From: Chloroflexota bacterium
Lineage (GTDB): Bacteria; Chloroflexota; Anaerolineae; J102
Assembly: GCA_013151415.1 (NCBI GenBank)
Contig: JAADII010000019.1
Span: 1 to 46,707 of the forward strand
Direction: 5' to 3'
Length of the DNA stretch: 46,707 bases
Both the position numbers and the translations under genes were made by a program. Positions 1 to 6,948 of the stretch are shown here, piece after piece (the first letter of the stretch is position 1; every line of letters starts with the position of its first letter). The notes under the pieces are model-generated. The model was not told where the DNA came from, ran no database searches, and saw only the letters and a list, made by a program, of their open reading frames with translations.

Positions 1-88
1 TGGCCGGGAGTCGATATTGAGGAATATAAGCGCCGTATCCAACAATGCCCACGGCGCGAGAGGGCTTGAGAAGCGTTTGTTTCGACAT
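1..88 (-). CDS. Hydroxymethylglutaryl-CoA synthase, N-terminal fragment
   Basis: Partial gene running off the left edge; the first 29 codons are visible. After a short lead the protein reads VGIVGYGAYIPQYRLP, the N-terminal strand typical of archaeal-type HMG-CoA synthases, which condense acetyl-CoA with acetoacetyl-CoA to HMG-CoA in the mevalonate pathway. ATG at 88 is the only reasonable start, but no clear Shine-Dalgarno precedes it. It lies directly downstream of HMG-CoA reductase on the same strand, and that pairing supports the call. A thiolase-fold KAS III relative has a similar N-terminus; the neighbour makes HMG-CoA synthase more likely. The catalytic Cys is outside the window. Confidence 0.72.
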   Translation of the reverse strand, partial: MSKQTLLKPSRAVGIVGYGAYIPQYRLPA

Positions 89-137
89 AATTTCGATATG
101 AACGATTCAGGAATATATAACCATAACCTCGATATTT

Positions 138-165
138 TGTATATATGCCGGACATATTGGCGCAA
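138..165 (-). promoter_or_regulatory. Possible promoter of the HMG-CoA synthase gene
   Basis: On the minus strand TTGCGC (165-160) is followed after 16 nt by TATACA (143-138), in an AT-rich 93-nt gap between reductase and synthase. Transcription would begin about 40 nt before the ATG at 88. The -35 lies in a near-palindrome, TATTG-GCG-CAATA (155-167). Weak match, so tentative. Confidence 0.3.
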
Positions 166-181
166 TACCGAATAGTTTTAC

Positions 182-324
182 CTATACCTTATCATTGTCG
201 CTATCTCGGTTTTTAATCCTTTGCTCTTTTACTTTCTCTCTCCGTTTGTGTAGTTTCATGTGCCCGCGCTGAATGCCCTCGGTCGCGAGCGCGCGCAACG
301 CGGCCAGATTTTGCGCCAGACCGC
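182..324 (-). pseudogene. Displaced C-terminal end of HMG-CoA reductase (frameshifted)
   Basis: In the frame next to the main reductase frame the sequence reads GLAQNLAALRALATEGIQRG and then HMKLH, the highly conserved C-terminus of class II HMG-CoA reductases. It includes the catalytic histidine (codon 260-262) of the GHMxLH motif, and the frame stops at 182. The break lies at about 319-325. The upstream frame ends AEILVAAV and this frame resumes at GLAQN. Relative to the family's AAVGLAQN, four bases appear to be missing next to a GGT repeat. It is either a real inactivating deletion or an assembly error. Confidence 0.8.
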
Positions 325-1392
325 CGCGACCAAAATTTCCGCCAGGCCGCGCGCGTCGGGGTCGCCTAAGAGTTTGAGCGCGGCGCGAGCCGTGGGATGG
401 CGTCGCGTCATGCCGCCGATCACGCCCACGGCCATGGGCATTTCCAGGCGACCGCACAACGCGTTTTCCTCGACGCGCCACTGAGTCAACGAACGGTAGC
501 GTCCATCGCGCGCGGCGTACGCATGTCCGCCGGCTTCGATGGCTCGCCAATCCTGCCCTGTGGCCAAGGCGACCGCATCGACGCCGTTGAAAATGCCCTT
601 GTTGTGGGTGGCCGCGCGGTAAGGATCAGCCAAGGCGAATGCATTGGCCTCGAAAATGCCGCGCGCCACGGCAGCGCCGTGAAATTCGGGAGTGTCGAAA
701 GCCGTCACCGGGATGCGACACTGGGCCCAGGCGCGGCGTTGGTCGCTGAGATTGGTGAGGATGCGCAACAAGGCTCGACCGCGGGTCAGCGCTTCGAGCC
801 GCGGGGCCAGGGCCTCGGCCGCGGTGTTCACCGCGTTCGCCCCCATGGCGTCGCGCACATCCATGCTAAGATGAACGATGAGCATGGGGCCGGCCTCGGT
901 TTCGGGCAAAAACCGCACGGCAAGGTCGAGCGGGCCGCCGCCCAGCCGCCGAATGGTGGGGTGCAAAGGCTCGATTTCGGCCAGCAAGACGCGCTTTTCA
1001 GCCAGAATTCGCTCGCGAGCCCGGTCGGGATCGGGGACATCCAGCAATTGCACCTGCGCAATCATCACAGGATCGTCGCTTCCTGTGATGAAGCCGCCGC
1101 CAGCGCGGGCCAACCGCGCGGCGTTGGCCATGGCCGCCACCACCGAGGGCTCTTCGATGACCAATGGCAAAATGTATTCGCGGCCATTGATGATGAAATT
1201 GGGCGCGACCGCGAAGGGAAGCGCGTAAAGCCCAAGCACATTTTCGACAAGCATGTCCGCGGTCTCGATATCCAAACCGCCATCCAAAGCCCGAAGTTCA
1301 CGCTCGTCGAAACCGGCCCAGGTTGCAATGATGCGGCGTCGTTCGCGGGGCGGCTTACGATAAAAGCCCTTTAGTCGACTGCTGGATGTCAT
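256..1392 (-). CDS. 3-hydroxy-3-methylglutaryl-CoA reductase, class II (frameshifted near the C-terminus)
   Basis: This enzyme interconverts HMG-CoA and mevalonate with NAD(P)H and is cytosolic. Seen motifs: EEPSVVAAMANAA (catalytic Glu about residue 80-81), DAMGANAVN (181-189), THNKGIFNGVDAVA with catalytic Lys265, GQD (Asp281) and GGMTRRHP. These are class II hallmarks, and no membrane domain is present. The open frame ends after 378 residues with an aberrant tail; the true C-terminus with the catalytic His continues in another frame to 182, for about 404 residues if repaired (family about 430). The start ATG at 1392 was chosen because an in-frame start near 1485 would sit inside the promoter. 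No good SD is visible. Transcription continues toward HMG-CoA synthase. If the frameshift is real, the enzyme lacks its catalytic His and is probably inactive. Confidence 0.88.
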   Translation of the reverse strand: MTSSSRLKGFYRKPPRERRRIIATWAGFDERELRALDGGLDIETADMLVENVLGLYALPFAVAPNFIINGREYILPLVIEEPSVVAAMANAARLARAGGGFITGSDDPVMIAQVQLLDVPDPDRARERILAEKRVLLAEIEPLHPTIRRLGGGPLDLAVRFLPETEAGPMLIVHLSMDVRDAMGANAVNTAAEALAPRLEALTRGRALLRILTNLSDQRRAWAQCRIPVTAFDTPEFHGAAVARGIFEANAFALADPYRAATHNKGIFNGVDAVALATGQDWRAIEAGGHAYAARDGRYRSLTQWRVEENALCGRLEMPMAVGVIGGMTRRHPTARAALKLLGDPDARGLAEILVAAVWRKIWPRCARSRPRAFSAGT

Positions 1393-1477
1393 GAGAGGAA
1401 TCGTCGTTCTGAACGTCGAAGTTGGAGAACGATTGTGAATGAAGGGGCGACAGTCCTTTGGTTTACGTTGGTCGCAA

Positions 1478-1507
1478 AATATCACTATACCATCGGCCCT
1501 CTGTCAA
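1478..1507 (-). promoter_or_regulatory. Promoter of the mevalonate genes
   Basis: On the minus strand TTGACA (1507-1502) and GATATT (1483-1478) are separated by 18 nt, a good sigma-70 arrangement. An overlapping extended -10, TGG-TATAGT (1492-1484), lies between them. Transcription would start about 80 nt before the reductase ATG at 1392. The promoter sits just downstream of the ppx stop, so the reductase need not depend on ppx read-through. Confidence 0.55.
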
Positions 1508-1517
1508 AAGCTATCAA

Positions 1518-3053
1518 TCATTCTTGCAACCACACGCCGCCCACCAATTCCACCTCGAGACCGAGGGCCGAGGCGAGCACATCGATGTTGCGCCCCGCGT
1601 CCCACAGCTCCATGGCCGCATCGCCCGCAGCCAGCACTTCGATCTGAAGCCAGCCTTGGTCAAGATCGAGATGGCAGCGCACATCGCGAATGACCTGACG
1701 TCGTCCTCGCTCGAAATACTCGGCCAGCCGAAGGATGCCGGCCATGATCATCAAAGCGCGAACGTCCTCTTTTTCCAACCAGGGTGCAAGATTGCCCGGC
1801 TTGGGAACGCCTTTGCTGCGATGATATCGGGTGAGCAATGCAATGAGAGCCAGCTCCCGCGGCGCATAGCCCGACAAAGCATGGTTGAGAATAATGTAGC
1901 TGGAATGCTGATGATGATATTGATAATCGACGATGACGCCGATGTCGTGTAAGATGCTGGCCGCCCACAGCAGATCTTGATAGCTTTCATCCAAACCGTG
2001 CGCCGGTTTGAGATCATCGAACATGCGTTGAGCCAGAAAGGCCACATGACGCGTGTGCGTTTCATCGAACGCGAAATTGCGCGCGAGGTTGTAGACGCTG
2101 AACTCGCGCAGATCATCGATGATGGGCCGATTCTGCTCGACGAGAAAACGTTCATAGAAAAGGCCCTCGCGCAACCCCTGACGACTGATCACAACGGCAT
2201 CGAAGCCGCTATGTTGCAAAATGACGCTATAAGCCAACGCGCCAGCATGAATAATGTCGGCCCGGTCAAAGCGCAAACCAGGGATCGCGGTTCGTTTTTT
2301 CAATGTAAGTCGCCAGAGATGCTCACTAATGGCATGAAGGTCTTGCGCTCGAAAACGATAGTTGGGCAGGATGCGCACAGGCAATCGTTTTTGCGCCTGG
2401 TCGATTTGGGCCAGATTCCGGATAGTGCCCCCCAAAGCCACCAGACAATCGCCGGGTTGATGGCGAAACCAATCCAGCGGCGCCAGCACTTCGGTGGTGA
2501 AAGCCTTCAACGCCTCCACCTGTTCGGGCCGCACCTTGTTTGGGGCCAGAAATAGCTCGGTGAGTCGCAATGCGCCAAGAGGAAGGCTGACCGAACGGGT
2601 GGGAAAACCCTCGCGCACTTCAACCACCTGAGCGCTGCCGCCGCCCAGGTCCACCACGAAACCCTCGCGCAACCCCGTGGCGTTGATCGCGCCCAACGCG
2701 CCATAAAAGCCTTCTTCCTCGCCACTAAGCACGCGCAAACGCCAACCGGTGTTGGCCTCGGCCCGGGCCAAGAACGAGGCTTTGTTGGCCGCGTCGCGCA
2801 CCGCGCTGGTGGCGACGGCCGTCACCTCTTCCACGCCCTGAGTGTCGCAAAAGGCGCGAAACATGCGCAAAGCGTTTAGGCTGCGCTCCATTGCGGCCGC
2901 GCGTAGCACATTGGTGCGGCCCATGCCCTCGCGCAAACGCACCACCTCGCGCACTTCGTCGGCCAGGCGAAATCGACGCCCGGGCTCGTATTCATAAATG
3001 ACGAGCCGCGTGGTGTTCGAACCCAAATCGACAATGCCGGTTTTTAGCGTCAT
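1518..3053 (-). CDS. ppx: Ppx/GppA-family exopolyphosphatase with C-terminal HD domain
   Basis: It hydrolyses terminal phosphate from inorganic polyphosphate and/or converts pppGpp to ppGpp in the cytosol; sequence alone does not separate Ppx from GppA. The N-terminal half is an ASKHA ATPase fold: GIVDLGSNTTRLVIYEY (residues 6-22) is phosphate loop 1 and VDLGGGSAQVVEV (about 133-145) is phosphate loop 2. The C-terminal half carries an HD-type helical domain with SILHDIGVIVDYQYHHQHS near residue 368. At 511 residues it matches the long two-domain form. ATG at 3053 starts directly at the fold. The gene follows glpX on the same strand after a 288-nt repeat-bearing gap, so it may be separately transcribed. 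Confidence 0.9.
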   Translation of the reverse strand: MTLKTGIVDLGSNTTRLVIYEYEPGRRFRLADEVREVVRLREGMGRTNVLRAAAMERSLNALRMFRAFCDTQGVEEVTAVATSAVRDAANKASFLARAEANTGWRLRVLSGEEEGFYGALGAINATGLREGFVVDLGGGSAQVVEVREGFPTRSVSLPLGALRLTELFLAPNKVRPEQVEALKAFTTEVLAPLDWFRHQPGDCLVALGGTIRNLAQIDQAQKRLPVRILPNYRFRAQDLHAISEHLWRLTLKKRTAIPGLRFDRADIIHAGALAYSVILQHSGFDAVVISRQGLREGLFYERFLVEQNRPIIDDLREFSVYNLARNFAFDETHTRHVAFLAQRMFDDLKPAHGLDESYQDLLWAASILHDIGVIVDYQYHHQHSSYIILNHALSGYAPRELALIALLTRYHRSKGVPKPGNLAPWLEKEDVRALMIMAGILRLAEYFERGRRQVIRDVRCHLDLDQGWLQIEVLAAGDAAMELWDAGRNIDVLASALGLEVELVGGVWLQE

Positions 3054-3075
3054 GACGCGGGCTGCTTGGTAAGTC

Positions 3076-3110
3076 GTCCAAAGTCCAAGGTCCGAGGTCC
3101 AAAGTCCGAG
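3076..3110. repeat. Five tandem heptamers GTCCRAR
   Basis: Five consecutive 7-mers, GTCCAAA, GTCCAAG, GTCCGAG, GTCCAAA and GTCCGAG, differ only at purine positions. They are intergenic between ppx and glpX. A degenerate three-unit copy lies at 40758-40778. It resembles the short tandemly repeated repetitive sequences known between genes of filamentous bacteria; function unknown. Confidence 0.85.
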
Positions 3111-3146
3111 GGCCGGTCGGACAGGTCATGTCGTGATGAGCGGCCA

Positions 3147-3220
3147 GACCAATATAGACCATAGGACCAACATAGACCAAAAGGCCCATCGTCTATCTTG
3201 GTCTATGGTCTACGTTGGTC
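3147..3220. repeat. Inverted arrays of a GGTCTAT-type short repeat (imperfect hairpin)
   Basis: The left arm (3147-3180) contains GACCAATATAGACCATAG and further GACCAA units; the right arm (3191-3220) contains GTCTATC, TTGGTCTATG and GTCTACGTTGGTC, roughly its reverse complement. About ten bases separate the arms. The same style recurs at 10698-10760, with traces at 7999-8030 and 18790-18820. It lies upstream of ppx and downstream of glpX and may fold in either transcript. Confidence 0.7.
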
Positions 3221-3341
3221 GGCGCAAACGATTTTCATCTGTTTCGGCGTGCGCCTGCGCACCGTAGGTCTGCTTTGAAGAAAGGATCAAAAAAAACGAA
3301 CTTCGAGCGCGACGGTGCGCGCCATGCGCGATGGCAAACCA

Positions 3342-4334
3342 TCAGCCAGGAACATAGCTCACATTGCTGTACTGCATCAGTTTGTCCCAACGGTGACGGG
3401 CTTCGATGATGCGCACCGTGCCCGAACGCGACCGCATGACCACACTGTGGGTGGTGGCTCCGCCGCCATAGTATCGGACCCCACGCAACAATTCGCCGTT
3501 GGTGATGCCGGTGGCCGCAAAGAAAACATTATCTCCACGCACCAAATCCGAGGTCTTAAGCACTTTATTGACATCAATGCCTTCGGCCAAAGCCCGACTG
3601 AGCTCTTCTTCGTTTCGCGGCCATAGCTTGCATTGAATTTCACCGCCCAAACATTTGAGCGCCGCCGCGGCGATGACAGCCTCGGGGGAGCCGCCAATAC
3701 CCATCAATGCATCGATGCCCGAATCGGGCATGCAGGTGGCGATGGCGCCGGCCACATCGCCATCGCTGATAAGCCGGATGCGCGCGCCCGCTCGACGCAC
3801 CGCGGCGATAAGTTCGGCATGACGCGGGCGATTGAGAATCATCACGGTCACATCGCTGATATGCTTATCCATGACGCGGGCGATATTTTGCAAATTTTCC
3901 TCCACAGGCGCCTCGATATCCACTGCGCCGCGAGCGCGCGGGCCCACGGCGATCTTATCCATGTAAACAAAATGATAGGGGTAATACATGGTGTCTCGTT
4001 CGGCCACGGCCACCACCGAAAGCGCGCCATTGCCGCCTTCAGCCGTGAGGCGCGTGCCGTCGATGGGATCCACGGCGATATCCACCTTGGGCGGAGCGCC
4101 CGTGCCTAAATTCTCGCCATTGTATAACATGGGCGCTTCATCTTTTTCGCCCTCGCCGATGATCACGACGCCATCCATGGCCACAGTGCTCAACACCAGA
4201 CGCATGGCGTCGACCGCGGCCTGATCCGCGGCCTCCTTATCCCCCCGGCCCATCCAGCGTCCTGCGGCCAATGCCGCGGCCTCGGTTACGCGCACCAGTT
4301 CCAATGCTAGATTTCGATCAGGAAGATCACCCAT
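3342..4334 (-). CDS. glpX: Class II fructose-1,6-bisphosphatase
   Basis: It dephosphorylates fructose-1,6-bisphosphate to fructose-6-phosphate for gluconeogenesis; some class II enzymes also act on sedoheptulose-1,7-bisphosphate. The 330-residue protein has the family length. It shows [15 protein letters not shown] (about 54-68), the metal-site DPIDGT near residues 86-91, VAVAERD, and [19 protein letters not shown], the GlpX signature. ATG at 4334 is set by an AAAGGAG Shine-Dalgarno about 9 nt upstream; a longer upstream reading frame lacks homology. An extended -10 promoter lies at 4413-4418. It is monocistronic or weakly coupled to ppx across the repeat-containing gap. Confidence 0.95.
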   Translation of the reverse strand: MGDLPDRNLALELVRVTEAAALAAGRWMGRGDKEAADQAAVDAMRLVLSTVAMDGVVIIGEGEKDEAPMLYNGENLGTGAPPKVDIAVDPIDGTRLTAEGGNGALSVVAVAERDTMYYPYHFVYMDKIAVGPRARGAVDIEAPVEENLQNIARVMDKHISDVTVMILNRPRHAELIAAVRRAGARIRLISDGDVAGAIATCMPDSGIDALMGIGGSPEAVIAAAALKCLGGEIQCKLWPRNEEELSRALAEGIDVNKVLKTSDLVRGDNVFFAATGITNGELLRGVRYYGGGATTHSVVMRSRSGTVRIIEARHRWDKLMQYSNVSYVPG

Positions 4335-4412
4335 ATGCGCTGCTCCTTTGCAGTGAATGGAGTGAATGAAATGAGTAGTTAAACGATCAGGATCATAAGA
4401 GAGCCTGAATTC

Positions 4413-4443
4413 ATTGTAGCACAAGCGGCCTGCTTATCTGTAA
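4413..4443 (-). promoter_or_regulatory. glpX promoter (extended -10)
   Basis: The minus strand carries TGC-TACAAT, an extended -10 (hexamer 4418-4413). A weak -35, TTACAG (4443-4438), lies 19 nt upstream. It gives a leader of about 70 nt that ends in a strong SD. Confidence 0.5.
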
Positions 4444-4517
4444 CTCGGGCCAAGCCCAAAAATCATGCCAATGCCATTCGCGGCCTTCGCGAAAGGGGGA
4501 ATCGAAGGGGGTGGTGA

Positions 4518-4556
4518 TTGACGAAGCGCGAAAAAAAGTGGTATATTGCGCAATAT
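4518..4556 (+). promoter_or_regulatory. terC promoter with overlapping palindromic operator
   Basis: TTGACG (4518-4523), an 18-nt spacer and TATATT (4542-4547) preceded by TGG form a strong extended promoter. The perfect 14-bp palindrome ATATTGCGCAATAT (4543-4556) covers the -10 and the start point. A dimeric repressor bound there would block initiation. A near relative with one extra central base lies at 154-167 next to the possible HMG-CoA synthase promoter. Confidence 0.6.
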
Positions 4557-4637
4557 GGCCATAGGGGCTCATGAGCCAAAGGCCAACGCGCTCGCAGAAG
4601 CTCCACACTTTGAAAACCAAAATCATTAGGGGTTATC

Positions 4638-5546
4638 GTGACGCCCACCGAAGTCTTTTTCATCGTCATCCAGCTTATTTTCCTCGAGGGCATCCTCTCC
4701 ATCGACAACGCCGCGGTGTTGGGGGCGATGGTGTCGGTGTTGCCCGCGAATGAGCCTATCCCCTGGCCAAAATCTCTCAGCTTCTTGCACGGATGGGGTG
4801 ATCGGGCATTGGGCGGCCAACGAGCGGCCGCGCTCAAAGTTGGCCTATTGGGCGCTTATTTTGGGCGCGCCATGATGCTCTTCATGGCGGCTTACATCAT
4901 CAGAAACCCCTGGTTGCGCATACTCGGCGCGCTCTATCTGCTGAAGCTCGCGATTTCGCACTTGGCCGAAGGCGCGCATGAGGAAGAGGAAGAAGTCGAG
5001 GGTATGATGAAAAAGGTGTCGGGCAAGGGGTTTTGGTCGGTGGTGCTCTCGGTGGAATTGGCCGATCTGGCTTTTAGCCTGGATAATGTCGTGGCCGCGG
5101 TGGCGCTCAGCGATCATATTTACATCGTGCTTTTGGGCGTGGCCTTGGGCATTGTCACCATGCGTTTCGCGGCCCAAGTGTTCACGCTCATGATCGAGCG
5201 CGAACCGGTTTTGGTTCCCACGGCATATATTCTGGTGTTCAATATCAGTTTGGAGCTGCTGGTTCAGGATGTGGGCGAATTTTTGCACAAGGACATTCAT
5301 TTTGCGGCCTGGCAAAAATTCATCATTTCGGTGAGCACGCTGATTTTGGCCGTGGTCTACGCGCATTCGCCATTTTTGCAGCGCCTTTTGAGCCCTGTTT
5401 TACGCGCGTTCAAGCGCTTGTTCCGCGTGCTCGATCACGTTTTCAACCTGCTGTTATGGCCATTCCGGATGGCGCTTCTGGGGATGATCCACATTGTTCG
5501 CTCCGCATACTTGCTGTTTGCAAAGCCGGGAGCCGAACGTTTGTGA
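4638..5546 (+). CDS. TerC-family integral membrane protein
   Basis: A polytopic membrane protein of 302 residues. TerC relatives are linked to tellurite resistance and to metal efflux (Mn in the MntX/Alx/YceF-like group); the substrate here is not determinable. It has the paired acidic membrane motifs of the family: LEGILSIDNAAVLGAM (Asp22) in the first helix and LADLAFSLDNVVAAVALSD (Asp about 147) in the second half, consistent with an internal duplication. An acidic loop, HEEEEEVEG, near residue 115 could be cytosolic. GTG at 4638 follows a TTAGGGG SD at about 6 nt. The gene is convergent with the class V aminotransferase. The palindrome on its promoter suggests repressor control, fitting a metal-responsive gene. 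No yybP-ykoY riboswitch was recognised. Confidence 0.85.
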   Translation: MTPTEVFFIVIQLIFLEGILSIDNAAVLGAMVSVLPANEPIPWPKSLSFLHGWGDRALGGQRAAALKVGLLGAYFGRAMMLFMAAYIIRNPWLRILGALYLLKLAISHLAEGAHEEEEEVEGMMKKVSGKGFWSVVLSVELADLAFSLDNVVAAVALSDHIYIVLLGVALGIVTMRFAAQVFTLMIEREPVLVPTAYILVFNISLELLVQDVGEFLHKDIHFAAWQKFIISVSTLILAVVYAHSPFLQRLLSPVLRAFKRLFRVLDHVFNLLLWPFRMALLGMIHIVRSAYLLFAKPGAERL

Positions 5547-5604
5547 GTTGGGCGGGGAACTGAGATAAGGGCCTGCTCGCGAGACGACGCGCAAAAGGCG
5601 CAAC

Positions 5605-6786
5605 TTAGCCCAAAATCTCCTTCAGGGCTGCGGCCAGGGCGTCGATCTCGGCCTCGGTGTTCCAAAAGCCTGTAGAAACGCGCAGACAGCGCATATGGGG
5701 AATCGTGCGGATGCGAACGCCGCGCGTCACCAGAGCCTGGTTTACAGCTTCGGGATCATCGTCATTGGTCAGACGAAAGTGCAGCAGCCCCGCGGCCTCG
5801 TCAGGCGTAAAAATGAGAATGCGGGGATTTTCGGCCAAACACTTTCGCGCATAAGCATGAAGATGAGCAATGCGCCCAAAGGCCCAATCCCATCCCACTT
5901 CGCTTTCCAACCACTCCAACGCGGCCAGCATGCCAAAGACGCCAGGAAAATAGATGCTGCTGTTCTCATAACGTCGCGCGTCCGAAGCCAGAACCATGCG
6001 TCCAAAACAATCCCAGGCGTTCTCTTGATCCGAAAGTGCAAAATACCCTGTAAAAGTGGGCGATAAAGCATCCATGGCTTCGGTTTTCACAAACAACGCG
6101 CCCATCCCCTCGGGACCGCAAAGCCATTTTTGCCCTGGCACAGCGTAATAATCCACACCCAATTCGCGCATCGAAACCGGGATCGCGCCCGCGCTTTGAG
6201 CTGCGTCCACCAACACGCGACATCCTCTTGCATGAGCGGCCTCGGCAATCTCCTTCAGCGGCAAGCGCGCGCCGTTGGCCCAACTCACGTGCGAAACGAT
6301 GAGCAAACGACTACGATGGCTCAAACCGTCATCGACGATATTGGCCGCGTCCGACGGCGGCGCGTCGAGCAGCCGCAAGGTGCGGACCTTGAGACCAAAT
6401 CGCTTTGCAGCAAGGTAGGCGGGCATAACGCCGCCCTCGTGTTCGAGATCGGTCACTACGATCTCCTCGCCTTCTCGCCACGGCTGCCCCCAAACAGCCA
6501 TATTGACGCCATCGGTTGTGTTGTGCGTGAGCGCAATTTCGCTGGCGTCGGCGTCGAGCAGGCGGGCGAAGGCCGCTCTCAATCCGGCCATTGCAGGTCG
6601 CTTCTTGGCAAAAAACGTCTCGAAACGAATGCGACCATTCGCCGCTTCGTCAAGCGCCTCGTGGGCCATGGCCTTGATGGCAGGCTCGGGCAAAGGGCCG
6701 CTGCTTCCGGCATTGAGATAGGCGTATTGTCGCACCGCGGGCAGGGCCGCGCGCACATGATCGAGATGATGGCTCTGGGTTTCCAT
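5605..6786 (-). CDS. Class V (NifS/isopenicillin-N-epimerase-like) PLP aminotransferase
   Basis: A cytosolic PLP enzyme of 393 residues. It begins with a typical YLNAGSSGPLPEPAIKAM segment, binds PLP through LVDAAQSAGAIPV and anchors it by Lys about 221 in VPGQKWLCGPEGMGALFV. LTHNTTDGVNMAVWG is the cofactor phosphate region. The class includes cysteine desulfurases, isopenicillin epimerases and EgtE-like lyases. No cysteine-desulfurase Cys loop and no iron-sulfur genes were seen nearby, so substrate is unknown. ATG at 6786 with GAGAAG upstream was preferred over a longer frame whose extra 78 codons look non-coding and overlap the promoter. Confidence 0.85.
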   Translation of the reverse strand: METQSHHLDHVRAALPAVRQYAYLNAGSSGPLPEPAIKAMAHEALDEAANGRIRFETFFAKKRPAMAGLRAAFARLLDADASEIALTHNTTDGVNMAVWGQPWREGEEIVVTDLEHEGGVMPAYLAAKRFGLKVRTLRLLDAPPSDAANIVDDGLSHRSRLLIVSHVSWANGARLPLKEIAEAAHARGCRVLVDAAQSAGAIPVSMRELGVDYYAVPGQKWLCGPEGMGALFVKTEAMDALSPTFTGYFALSDQENAWDCFGRMVLASDARRYENSSIYFPGVFGMLAALEWLESEVGWDWAFGRIAHLHAYARKCLAENPRILIFTPDEAAGLLHFRLTNDDDPEAVNQALVTRGVRIRTIPHMRCLRVSTGFWNTEAEIDALAAALKEILG

Positions 6787-6846
6787 AAGGCGCTTCTCAT
6801 GAAACTCTGGGCTTTGTGAGGGGTTGGTTGTCGATGAACGCTCAAG

Positions 6847-6876
6847 AGTATCCCAGAGATGCCGCGAAGCTTGCAA
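6847..6876 (-). promoter_or_regulatory. Promoter of the class V aminotransferase
   Basis: On the minus strand TTGCAA (6876-6871), 18 nt, then TGG-GATACT with the hexamer at 6852-6847. Start point about 55 nt before the ATG. Confidence 0.45.
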
Positions 6877-6912
6877 GTTTTCCCGCGGGGCGCTCGCGCC
6901 AGGCGCGCAGCT

Positions 6913-6941
6913 TTGCCGCTGACGCGCAACTATGCTAGGAT
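6913..6941 (+). promoter_or_regulatory. Promoter of the LysM-CAP gene, probably giving a leaderless mRNA
   Basis: TTGCCG (6913-6918), 17 nt, then TAGGAT (6936-6941) preceded by TGC. The expected start point is 6947-6949, at the ATG itself. The AGGA that resembles an SD lies inside the -10, so the message may be leaderless. Confidence 0.45.
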
Positions 6942-6948
6942 CGCTGCC

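Larger units (their letters stand above)
4335..4637. other. Divergent intergenic region between glpX and the terC-like gene
   Basis: About 300 nt without a gene. It holds the glpX promoter on the minus strand (4413-4443), the terC promoter with an overlapping palindrome on the plus strand (4518-4556) and a second perfect palindrome, GGCTCATGAGCC, at 4566-4577 in the terC leader. I saw no small coding region. Confidence 0.6.

Noticed and set aside
397-1374. Long plus-strand reading frame opposite HMG-CoA reductase
   Set aside because: It is antisense to a clear family protein; long opposite frames arise from high GC codon use. No motif is seen.
1393-1485. Upstream start of HMG-CoA reductase at 1485
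   Set aside because: It falls within the -10 region of a good promoter and adds residues without homology.
3076-3220. CRISPR array
   Set aside because: Units are 7-8 nt with no spacers and no cas genes nearby.
4560-4637. yybP-ykoY manganese riboswitch before the terC-like gene
   Set aside because: TerC genes often have one, so I looked; the conserved loop sequences are absent and the leader is too short.
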